Source: Piscinibacter caeni
Lineage (GTDB): Bacteria > Pseudomonadota > Gammaproteobacteria > Burkholderiales > Burkholderiaceae_C
Direction: 5' to 3'
NCBI GenBank assembly: GCA_003265685.1
Contig: QJOU01000029.1
Location: 23,109-87,108 of the forward strand
DNA: 64,000 nt
Shown here: in pieces, positions 47,359 to 57,820 of the stretch
How positions within the stretch are numbered: the first letter of the stretch is position 1
Layout of the letters: every line of letters starts with the position of its first letter
Program-made: the position numbers and the translations under genes
Notes under the pieces: model-generated
Databases searched by the model: none
Told to the model about the DNA's origin: nothing
Seen by the model: only the letters and a program-made list of their open reading frames with translations

Positions 47359-48321
47359 TTACTTGACGACGACCTTGGCCGTCTTGACCAGCTCGTCGGA
47401 GAGCGAGATGCCCTGCTTCTGCGCCGCCGCCGGGTTGACGTGCAGCTCGAAGGTCTGGCTCACCTGCGACGGGATCGTGCCGGGCGCCTCGCCCTTGAGC
47501 ACACGCACCACCACCTTGCCGGTCTGGCGGCCGAGGTCGTAGTAGTTCAGGCCCAGCGCCGCGACGGCGCCGCGCTTGACGGCCTCGGTGTCGGCCGCAA
47601 CCAGCGGCAGCTTGGCCTGCTGCGCCACCTTGACGACCGCCTCGAGCGCAGACATCACGTTGTTGTCGGTCGGCGCGTAGATCACGTCGGCCTTGCCGAC
47701 CAGGCTCTGCGCGGCACCGGCCACGTCCACGGTGCGCGGCGCAGCGGCTTCCACCAGGCTCAGGCCGGCCTCGGCCGTGGCCTTCTTCAGCGCCTCGACG
47801 ATGGCCACCGAGTTCGCCTCGCCCGGGCTGTAGATCACGCCGACGCGCTTGGCGCCCGGCACGACCTTCTTGATCAGCTCGAGGTGCTTGGCCAGCGGCG
47901 ACAGGTCGGACACGCCGGTGACGTTGCTGCCAGACGCGTCCCAGGTCTTCACCAGCTTGGCGGCCACCGGGTCGGTGACGGCGCTGTAGACCACGGGGAT
48001 GGTCTTGGTCGCCGAGACCACCGCCTGCGCCGACGGCGTGGCGATGGCGACGATCACGTCCGGCTTCTGCCCGACGTACTTGCGGGCAATCTGCGCCGCG
48101 GTGCCGGTATTGCCCTGCGCGCTCTGGTACTCGAACTTCAGGTTCTTGCCGGCTTCGTAGCCGGCGGCCTTCAACTCGTCTTTCACGCCGTCGCGGGCGG
48201 CATCGAGCGCCGGGTGCTCGACGATGGCGGTCAGCGCGACGGTCTTGTCGGCGGCCAGCGCGGCGCCGGCGAAGGCAAGAGCCAGGGCGGCCAGGCTGCC
48301 GCGGACGAAAGAATGTTGCAT
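47359..48321 (-). CDS. ABC transporter substrate-binding protein (PF04392, TrpX-like)
   Basis: The 320-residue protein has a signal peptide (residues 1-23, ending ALA). Family blocks include the EHPALDAARDG start, ARKYVGQKPDVIVAIATPSAQA, GVIYSPGEANS and the end of the mature protein GISLSDELV. Members include tryptophan-binding TrpX of streptococci. As the first gene of the operon that encodes HppD and FahA, it may bind tyrosine, phenylalanine or tryptophan; that ligand is inferred. Confidence 0.88.
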   Translation of the reverse strand: MQHSFVRGSLAALALAFAGAALAADKTVALTAIVEHPALDAARDGVKDELKAAGYEAGKNLKFEYQSAQGNTGTAAQIARKYVGQKPDVIVAIATPSAQAVVSATKTIPVVYSAVTDPVAAKLVKTWDASGSNVTGVSDLSPLAKHLELIKKVVPGAKRVGVIYSPGEANSVAIVEALKKATAEAGLSLVEAAAPRTVDVAGAAQSLVGKADVIYAPTDNNVMSALEAVVKVAQQAKLPLVAADTEAVKRGAVAALGLNYYDLGRQTGKVVVRVLKGEAPGTIPSQVSQTFELHVNPAAAQKQGISLSDELVKTAKVVVK

Positions 48322-48402
48322 CGGGAAAGTCTCCTCGTGGGATCCGTGAATTCGGGGTCCGCCAGGGGTGTGCGGACAGGCGAAACTTTAGGGGTCCCTG
48401 GG

Positions 48403-48417
48403 CGCAATTGCATTGCG
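48403..48417. promoter_or_regulatory. CGCAAT-TGC-ATTGCG inverted repeat upstream of the second lrp gene
   Basis: A perfect 6-bp inverted repeat with a 3-bp spacer lies midway between the divergent lrp and ABC operon starts. More ATTGC elements follow at 48423-48427 and near 48467-48477. The same ATTGCG core appears at the other Lrp locus near 14.6 kb. Confidence 0.55.
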
Positions 48418-48485
48418 TTGGATTGCCGGGTGAACCCACAATCGCGCAATCCAGTTGCACTGGAAGCGATTGCGAGGAGACAAAC

Positions 48486-48959
48486 TTGTACGACCTTGAT
48501 CTGGATCGAATCGACCGCCGAATCCTGGACCATCTGCAGGGCCATGCGCGCGCCAGCAACCTCGAGCTGGCGCAGGCGGCGAGCCTCTCGCCCGCGCAAT
48601 GCCTGCGCCGGCACCGCCGGCTCGAGGAGGCGGGTTACATCGGCCGCTACGAGACGCGGCTGAACGGCGCACGGCTCGGGCTGACGGTCACCGCCTTCAT
48701 CCACGTCTCGATGGAGCGCAGCCACGTGCGCGAGCTGCAGAAGTTCAAGGACCAGCTCGCCACGCTGGCCGAGGTGCAGGAGTGTTACTCGGTGACCGGC
48801 GACTTCGACTACGTGCTGAAGGTGGTGGCGCGCGACCTGCCCTCGCTCTCGCGCTTCCTGATGGACACGCTGATGCGCCTGCCCGGCGTGGCCGCGGTGC
48901 GCTCGAGCGTGTGCATGGACGAGATCAAGTGCACCAGCGCGTTGCCGCTGCCGGCCTGA
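48486..48959 (+). CDS. Lrp/AsnC family transcriptional regulator
   Basis: The protein has 157 residues read from TTG 48486. This start is chosen because GAGGAG lies just upstream and the protein then begins in the normal way (YDLDLDRIDRRILDHL). An ATG at 48408 would add 26 unusual residues and lie in the operator. It has a helix-turn-helix domain with LSPAQCLRRHRRLEE and a RAM domain with SVTGDFDYVLKV. It is divergent from the aromatic-uptake operon and probably regulates it. Confidence 0.93.
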   Translation: MYDLDLDRIDRRILDHLQGHARASNLELAQAASLSPAQCLRRHRRLEEAGYIGRYETRLNGARLGLTVTAFIHVSMERSHVRELQKFKDQLATLAEVQECYSVTGDFDYVLKVVARDLPSLSRFLMDTLMRLPGVAAVRSSVCMDEIKCTSALPLPA

Positions 48960-48979
48960 GCCGGGACGGCCTCAGACGC

Positions 48980-50227
48980 TCACTCCAGGAAGGTGCCGTC
49001 CAGCGCCTTCTTCGCGATGCGGTCGATCGCCAGCGAGGTGGCCGCGGCGCCGAAGGTGCCGGCCATGTCGTTGAAGGTCTGCACGAGGCCGTTGCCGCTC
49101 AGGCCGGACGTCGCCACGTCCAGGCCCAGCAGCGCGGTGTCGATGATCTTGTAGGCCACGCCGCGATTGCCCTTGAGCGTCTCGACGCGCACCTTCAGGC
49201 TCTTGACCGTCTGGCCCACGACCTCGGCCCGCTCGAGCTGCCTGTTGACCTTCTCGCGCGCCTCCTGGATCTGCCGCTCCACGCCTTCGACGGCGATGAA
49301 GTACTGCTTCTGCACCGTCGCCAGCTGCGCCGCACCCTTGCCGCTGGGGTGTTTCTCGAGCCGCTTCTTCGCCTCGGCCATGAAGTCGACATGCAGCTTG
49401 CTCATGCCCTTCTTCATCTCCTCGATGCGCTTGCTCAGGTCGTGGGCGCGCACGATGATGCCGTTGACCTTCTGCTCGCAGCGCCCGAGCAGGTCGTCGC
49501 AGGCCTTGATGCTGGGCGGCGGCTGGCCAATGAACTGGTTGACCACCGAGGCCGCCACCTCGCTCGCGTGGCCGGCCACCTTGCTGCGCCAGACCTTCTC
49601 GACGAGCTTGAGCTGGGTGTTCAGCGCCACCGCGACCTTCTCGACATCGGCCGCGGCGAGCGCACATTCCTTGGCGATCACCCCCGCGGCCTTGACCATG
49701 CCGATGATGCTCAGCGCCGCGCTCGCGCCGCCCGTCCAGGGCGAGGCGGCCATCAAGGCGATGCTGGTCGCGAGCCCCGCGGCCGCGGAGCCGATGGTCA
49801 CGGTGATCTTGATCTTGTACTTGGTGTAGTCCTTCTTGCGCTTGGCGAGCTCGTCCCAGACCCGCTGCACCTCCTGCGCGCCGAACAGCTGCGCCGAGCC
49901 GCGCATCTGCTCGATGTCGGCGTTCATCTTCTTCTGCGCCGCCTCGACGTCGGCCGGCTTGTTGGCCTCGAGCGCCTTCTGGATCAGCTGGTCGGCGTTG
50001 CGCATCTTCAAGCCGACGAGCTGCACGAAGCGGTCGACGGTGTCGGCAGCGGCGCGGTCGAAGCCGGCGATCAGCAGCGGGTCCTTGATGGCCGCCTTCT
50101 CGACCTTGGCATCGAAGTTCACCGTGACGACGAACTCCACGCCGGTGGGCGGCTTGATGTGCGTGAGTCCCGCGGCCTCCTTGGCGAGCCGCGCGTCCAG
50201 GCGTTGCTTGGCGGATTGATACGGCAT
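48980..50227 (-). CDS. Unrecognised helical protein with central hydrophobic hairpin
   Basis: The protein has 415 residues from ATG 50227, with GGAAGGG before it. It has no signal peptide. The segments 60-135 and 185-360 are long amphipathic helices with coiled-coil character. Between them, residues 139-185 form two hydrophobic helices rich in Ala and Gly with a short PWTGG turn. This plan recalls alpha-helical pore-forming toxins or membrane-remodelling proteins, but I see no sequence motif that proves it. A beta-like segment (VEFVVTVNFDA, about 30-40) precedes the helices. Neighbours give no hint. Confidence 0.75.
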   Translation of the reverse strand: MPYQSAKQRLDARLAKEAAGLTHIKPPTGVEFVVTVNFDAKVEKAAIKDPLLIAGFDRAAADTVDRFVQLVGLKMRNADQLIQKALEANKPADVEAAQKKMNADIEQMRGSAQLFGAQEVQRVWDELAKRKKDYTKYKIKITVTIGSAAAGLATSIALMAASPWTGGASAALSIIGMVKAAGVIAKECALAAADVEKVAVALNTQLKLVEKVWRSKVAGHASEVAASVVNQFIGQPPPSIKACDDLLGRCEQKVNGIIVRAHDLSKRIEEMKKGMSKLHVDFMAEAKKRLEKHPSGKGAAQLATVQKQYFIAVEGVERQIQEAREKVNRQLERAEVVGQTVKSLKVRVETLKGNRGVAYKIIDTALLGLDVATSGLSGNGLVQTFNDMAGTFGAAATSLAIDRIAKKALDGTFLE

Positions 50228-50325
50228 GCACCCTTCCCCGAACGGTGACGACCAGCGCGGGTTGTAACTCGATGCCACCCGCGGCGGCGGCGCCGCGGAT
50301 GAGGGCTTTCCCGCGCGTGGCGGGC

Positions 50326-51209
<884 letters not shown>

Positions 51210-51210
<1 letters not shown>

Positions 51211-52034
51211 CAGCCCGGCGCGTGCCCGGCGCGGAAGAACCAGCGCCGCGGCCCGTGCGGCTCGAACGGCTTCCATTGCCCCGGCGGCTGCGCGAGGCGG
51301 TCGGCGATCGCGTACAGCGCCAGCGGGTTCATGCCCATGCCGACGTGGCTGGCGTGCACCTCGATGTTCTCGGTGTGCGGCGCAGGTGTCACCACGCTGC
51401 AGCGCCACGACACGATGCCGTCGGTGCGCGACCAGATCGACGTGGTGGGCACCGGCGGATCCTGGCGCAGCTGGGCCATCAGCGCCGGGTCGTTGACGGT
51501 CTGCCCGCTGACCAGCTCGAAGAAGCGCCAGGCGTTGGTGGCCCGCGGGTGGCCGGTGAAGGGTGTGCCCAGCGTGATCACGCAGCGCACGTGGTCGGGC
51601 AGTTCCTTGGCCAGCTCGCGCGCGTACAGCCCGCCCAGGCTCCAGCCGATCAGGCTGACCGGGCGTGCGTGCTTCTCGAACAGCGCGCGCACGTCGGCGT
51701 GGCTGCGTTGCAGCACGCCCTGGCGCGGGCCGAAGTTGAAGCCCTGGCCCCAGGGGTGGGTGGTGTAGCCGAGCTCGTCGAGCAGACGGCGCAGCGGCCC
51801 GGTGGTGAAGTCGTTGGCGCCCAGGCCCGGGAACACCAGCACCGGGTGGCCATCGCCGCGCGGCAGGCGGCGCAGCCAGGGCGTGGCAGCCAGCATCGCC
51901 GCGTACTCCCAGGGCGCGCGCCCCTCGAGGGCCATCAGCAGCAGGTGCGGCGCGCGCAACTCCTCGGCGTGAAGAGTCTGGTGCTCCCGCAGGTCGGGCG
52001 GCTTGCGCGGTGCGCGGCGAAACTTCGTCGGCAT
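51210..52034 (-). CDS. Lipase-like alpha/beta hydrolase
   Basis: The 274-residue protein has the lipase-type nucleophile motif GWSLGGLYA (Ser132) and an oxyanion region HPVLVFPGLGAND. The GTPFTGHPRATNAW segment is shared with PGAP1-like or LipA-type lipases. The His is probably in HASHVGMG. No signal peptide is visible; the basic N-terminus suggests a cytosolic location. It lies 10 bp from the wax-ester/triacylglycerol synthase gene, so it may be a lipid-droplet lipase; this is inferred. Confidence 0.85.
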
Positions 52035-52044
52035 GCGGCGGATG

Positions 52045-53679
52045 TTAGCGGCTGGCCCGGCGTGCGGCTGGAGCCTTGGCCCTAGGCGGAGCGGCCTTCT
52101 TGGTGACCTTCTCGGCGGCCTTCTTGGCGGCCTTTTTGGCGGGCTTCTTGGCGGCCTTCTCGTCGACCTTCTTCACGGCCTTGTTGGCCGCCACCTTTAC
52201 CGGTGTCGCCGAGGCGACATCCACGCGCTCGGCCACCGGCAGCGCCTGGAACTCGTAGAACGCGATCTCGAGGTGGGCGGCGAGTTCGTCCACCTGCGAC
52301 AGCGCCTCGGCACAGGCCATCAGGCCGATATCGAGCGACTGGTCGTAGGTCTGCACGGTGACATTCAGCGCCACGCCGTGCACGACGATCGAGGCGGGGT
52401 AGTTGGTCAGCATGCGCGCGCCGGCCAGGTACAGCGGCACCGTCGGCCCGGGCACGTTGGAGATCACCAGATTGGCCACCGGCGGGATGCGCTCGGCCAG
52501 CCCGGCGCGGCCGTACACCGCCGTCAGGCCCTCGATCAGCCAGGGCACGCCCATCGAGGGAAAGTCGGTCGGCAGCAGGCTCTTGACGCTGCCGACGCTG
52601 GACTTCATCGCGGCGGTCGACGCCATCACGTAGGCGAGCCGCTTCGCCGGGTCGGCCAGGTGCGTGCCCAGGCTCACCAGCGTCAGCGAGGCCTGGTTGT
52701 TGGACGCCGTGTCGCCGGCGGCGCGCAGCGAGATCGGCACCGCGGCCACCATCGGCTTGCGCGGCAGCGGGCCGTGGCGCGTGAAGAAGCGGCGCAGCGC
52801 GCCACTGCAGATCATCAGCACGGCGTCGTTCAGGCTCGCGCCGTGGCGCCGCCGCGCCGCGTTGAGCGCGGCCAGCGGCAGGCTCAGCGTCGCGAACGCG
52901 CGCCGGGTCGAGACGGTGGCGTTCAGGCGCGTGCGCGGCGCCAGCGCGAGGCTGCTGCCCTTGGTGGCGGATGAACCTCCCTGCCCCTTCAGCCGCGCGA
53001 GCAGACCCGAGACCGAATCGCCCACCGCACCGCCGGCCACCTGCGACAAGGTGCCCACCGCGCCCGGCAGCGCCTTGACGATGCCGCCAAGCTGCATCAC
53101 CTGGTGCGCCACCGCGCCGCGCAGCATCTCCGCCAGGCCCAGCTGGCCCTTGCGCTGGCGCGTCGGCCGCACCGCGATCTCGCGCGGCTCGGGCCCGAGG
53201 TCGAGGATGGCCTGGGCCAGCGCCACCGCCGCCTGGCCATCCACCGCGGCATGGTGCAGCTGGGTGTAGAGCGCGCGGCGCTGCCCGCCCTCGGGCCCGG
53301 GCGCGAGGCCGTCGAAGACGTGGAACTTCCACAGCGGCCGGTCGCGCTCCAGCAGCACCGGATGCAGGGCGCCGACCTGGGCCTGCAGTTCGGCGATGCC
53401 GCTGCCCTCGGGCAGCGTGATGCCGACGATGTGCTGCGCGAGGTCGGGCTCGGCATCCACCCAGGCCGGCGCGGCGAGGTTCAGCGGCATCCAGGCCAGC
53501 TTGCGGCGCAAGGCGGGCACGAGCGGCAGCCGTGCGGCGATGTGCTCGCGCAGGTCGGCCGCGAAGTCGCCGCCGTAGTCGGCCGGCAGCTCGAACAGGT
53601 GCAGCGCGCCCACATGCATCGGCATCTCGGGCGTCTCGAGGTACAGGAAGCTGGCGTCCAGGCCGGACAACTGTCGCAT
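52045..53679 (-). CDS. Wax ester synthase/diacylglycerol acyltransferase (WS/DGAT) with basic H1-like tail
   Basis: The protein has 544 residues from ATG 53679. The catalytic motif HHAAVDG spans residues 142-148. The start LSGLDASFLYLETPEMPMHVG and the later ISNVPGPTVPLYLAGARM block are those of bacterial WS/DGAT, which makes wax esters or triacylglycerol from acyl-CoA. The last 50 residues are an added tail rich in Lys, Ala and Pro (AAKKPAKKAAKKAAEK), like histone H1 or AlgP, unusual for this enzyme. The next genes encode hydrolases. Confidence 0.93.
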   Translation of the reverse strand: MRQLSGLDASFLYLETPEMPMHVGALHLFELPADYGGDFAADLREHIAARLPLVPALRRKLAWMPLNLAAPAWVDAEPDLAQHIVGITLPEGSGIAELQAQVGALHPVLLERDRPLWKFHVFDGLAPGPEGGQRRALYTQLHHAAVDGQAAVALAQAILDLGPEPREIAVRPTRQRKGQLGLAEMLRGAVAHQVMQLGGIVKALPGAVGTLSQVAGGAVGDSVSGLLARLKGQGGSSATKGSSLALAPRTRLNATVSTRRAFATLSLPLAALNAARRRHGASLNDAVLMICSGALRRFFTRHGPLPRKPMVAAVPISLRAAGDTASNNQASLTLVSLGTHLADPAKRLAYVMASTAAMKSSVGSVKSLLPTDFPSMGVPWLIEGLTAVYGRAGLAERIPPVANLVISNVPGPTVPLYLAGARMLTNYPASIVVHGVALNVTVQTYDQSLDIGLMACAEALSQVDELAAHLEIAFYEFQALPVAERVDVASATPVKVAANKAVKKVDEKAAKKPAKKAAKKAAEKVTKKAAPPRAKAPAARRASR

Positions 53680-53750
53680 CGGCGTCTCCCACGCGTCTTG
53701 GGCCGATGCTATGCGGCGTGGCGCACCACCGCCTCGTGGGGAAACCCCGG

Positions 53751-54634
53751 TCAGGCGACGGCCGGTCCGCTGCGCCGCAGGGCCAGCAGTTCGTTGCCGG
53801 CCAGCGCACCCAGCACCATCAGCCCGCCGGCGAGCACCGCGCCGGACGGTGCCTCGTCGGCGCCCAGCCAGGCCCACAGCACGCCGAACACCACCTCTAG
53901 CAGCGCGAGCAACGAGATCTCCGGCGCCGGCAGCGAGCGCGCGACGTGCACGGCCAGCAGGCAGGGGATCGCGAGCTGCACGGTGCCGAGCATCGCCAGC
54001 AGGGCGAGGTCGCCGCCCGTGGCGGCAAAGGGCACGGCCATCGGCAGGGTGAGCGCGGCCGAGATCAGCGCACCGATCAGCACTGCGGGCAGCATGTCCT
54101 GCTGCGCGGCGCCGCGGTTGTGCTGGATCACGGTCCAGTTGATCGCGGCGGCCACCGGCACGCCGAGGGCGACCAGCGTGCCGAGCAGGTGCTTCGGGTC
54201 GCCGGCGCTGAACTCGCGCGCGTACATCCACGCAATGCCGAGGCCCGCGACGACGATCGCGCCCCAGGTGCGCGCCGCCAGCCGGTGGCCGAGCGTGACG
54301 CGCGCCAGCAGCGCGGTGAACAGCGGCGCGGTGGCCATGGTCACCAGCACGTTGGCGACGGTGGTGAGCGACAGCGCCATCATGAAGGCGGTGAACATCA
54401 CCGACCAGCACACGCCCGACACCCACAGCGTGCGCCCGCCCGAGCGGATCGCCGCGGCCAGCGCGGCCGGGCCGCGCAGCCAGCCGAGCATCACGACCAG
54501 CGCCAGCGCGTTGAACGCACTGCGCCAGAACGTCACCTCGAAGCCGCGCGCCGCCTCGAGGTGGCGCGTGACGACGCCCGCGATGCTCCACATCAGCGTC
54601 ACGGCGACCATCGTCGCCACGGCCTGCGGGTGCC

Positions 54635-54638
<4 letters not shown>
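53751..54638 (-). CDS. EamA/DMT family transporter
   Basis: The protein has 295 residues from ATG 54638, which overlaps the typA stop (ATGA). It has ten hydrophobic helices in two EamA halves (MWSIAGVVTRHLE at the start, LLALLEVVFGVLWAW near the end). Translation coupling with typA may be accidental. The substrate is unknown. Confidence 0.87.
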
Positions 54639-56448
<1,810 letters not shown>

Positions 56449-56452
<4 letters not shown>

Positions 56453-57387
56453 GGGGTTCTTTCCTGCAGGAGGCCTTGAACCTCCACGGGGCTGAGCAAT
56501 CGGGTGGAGATCAGTTCGCCGGCGGCGATGTGGCCGCTGCCGAGAAAGGCGCGCGGCTCGGGGCCGAACACGCGCACGCAGTCGGCATCCGGCAGATCGA
56601 TGCGGCGGCGCATGCCGGCGAGGAAGCGCGCCGCCTCTTCGGCGGCGAGGCGCACCTCCGGGCATTCGGCGATCAGGCGGTCGGCGGGCAGCAGGCAGGC
56701 GTCGCGCGCCGGCTCGTCCATCGCCTCGAGCGCCTCGAGCGTGACGGCGTGCCCGAGCGTGAGGCCGCCCGAGCCGGTGCGGCGCAGGCCGGCCAGGTGC
56801 GCGCCGCAGCCGAGCGCGGCGCCGAGGTCCTCGGCCAGCGTGCGGATGTAGGTGCCCTTGCTGCAGCGCACGTCCAGCGTCCAGCGGTCATGCTCGCCGG
56901 CGACGATGTCGATGCGATGGATCGTCACGCGGCGCGGCGCGCGCTCGACCTCGACCCCGGCGCGCGCGTACTCGTACAGCGCCCTGCCCTCGTGCTTGAG
57001 CGCCGAGTGCATCGGCGGCGTCTGGTCGATCGTGCCGACGAAACGCACGCAGGCGGCCTCGAGCGCCGCCCGGGTGGCCTGCACCGGCCGGCGCTCGATG
57101 ACCTCGCCTTCGAGGTCACCGCCCACGCGCGTCTCGCCGAGCTGCACGATCGCGAGGTAGCGCTTGTCCGCGTCCAGGCTGGCCTGCGAGAACTTGGTCG
57201 CCGCGCCGAAGCAGATCGGCAGCAGGCCGCTGGCCAAGGGGTCGAGCGTGCCGGTGTGGCCGGCCTTCTCGGCGCGGTACAGGCGCTTGGCGCGCTGCAA
57301 GGCATCGTTGCTCGACAGGCCGAGCGGCTTGTCGAGCAGCAGCACGCCATGCACGGCGCGCCGGACGATGCGGGGGCGCTGCTGCAC
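56449..57387 (-). CDS. truB: tRNA pseudouridine(55) synthase
   Basis: The 312-residue protein starts with GTG 57387, directly after the rbfA stop. The catalytic Asp49 is in [12 protein letters not shown], with [13 protein letters not shown] further on. It makes pseudouridine 55 in the tRNA T-loop. It is a standard member of the infB operon. Confidence 0.97.
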
Positions 57388-57753
57388 TCAGCCGTCCTTC
57401 GCGCGTTGCGCGTTGGCCTGGTTGATCAGGATGTTCAGCTCGGCGGCACGCTCGGTGGTGCGGTCGAACACGAAGTGCAGCGTCGGCACCGTGTGGATCT
57501 GCAGGCGCTTGAACAGGCTGTTGCGCAGGTGGCCGGCCGCGTCGTTGAGTGCCTGCTCGGTTTCGTGCGGATCGCCCACCAGCACCGAGAAGAACACCTT
57601 GGCATGGGCGTAGTCGGGCGTCACCTCGACGGCGTGGATCGTGACCATGCCCACGCGCGGGTCCTTCAGGCCGCGGATCAGCTCGGCCACGTCGCGCTGG
57701 ATCTGGTCGGCCACGCGGTAGCCGCGGTTCGGGGTGGTTCGCTTGTGTCGCAT
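57388..57753 (-). CDS. rbfA: Ribosome-binding factor A
   Basis: The 121-residue KH-type protein has the motifs [25 protein letters not shown] and [11 protein letters not shown]. It matures the 30S subunit at the 16S 5' end. It lies between infB and truB as usual. Confidence 0.96.
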   Translation of the reverse strand: MRHKRTTPNRGYRVADQIQRDVAELIRGLKDPRVGMVTIHAVEVTPDYAHAKVFFSVLVGDPHETEQALNDAAGHLRNSLFKRLQIHTVPTLHFVFDRTTERAAELNILINQANAQRAKDG

Positions 57754-57773
57754 GGCACGCTCCTGAAACGAGA

Positions 57774-57802
57774 AACCCCGCCTCCGTGCGGAAGGCGGGG
57801 TT
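57774..57802 (-). terminator. Hairpin between infB and rbfA
   Basis: A 10-bp perfect stem (AACCCCGCCT / AGGCGGGGTT) with a 9-base loop begins 19 bp after the infB stop. It is followed on the minus strand by TCTCGTTTC. It is probably a partial terminator that lowers expression of rbfA, truB and typA, or an mRNA end. Confidence 0.65.
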
Positions 57803-57820
57803 GCCGGAACAGACCTCGCC

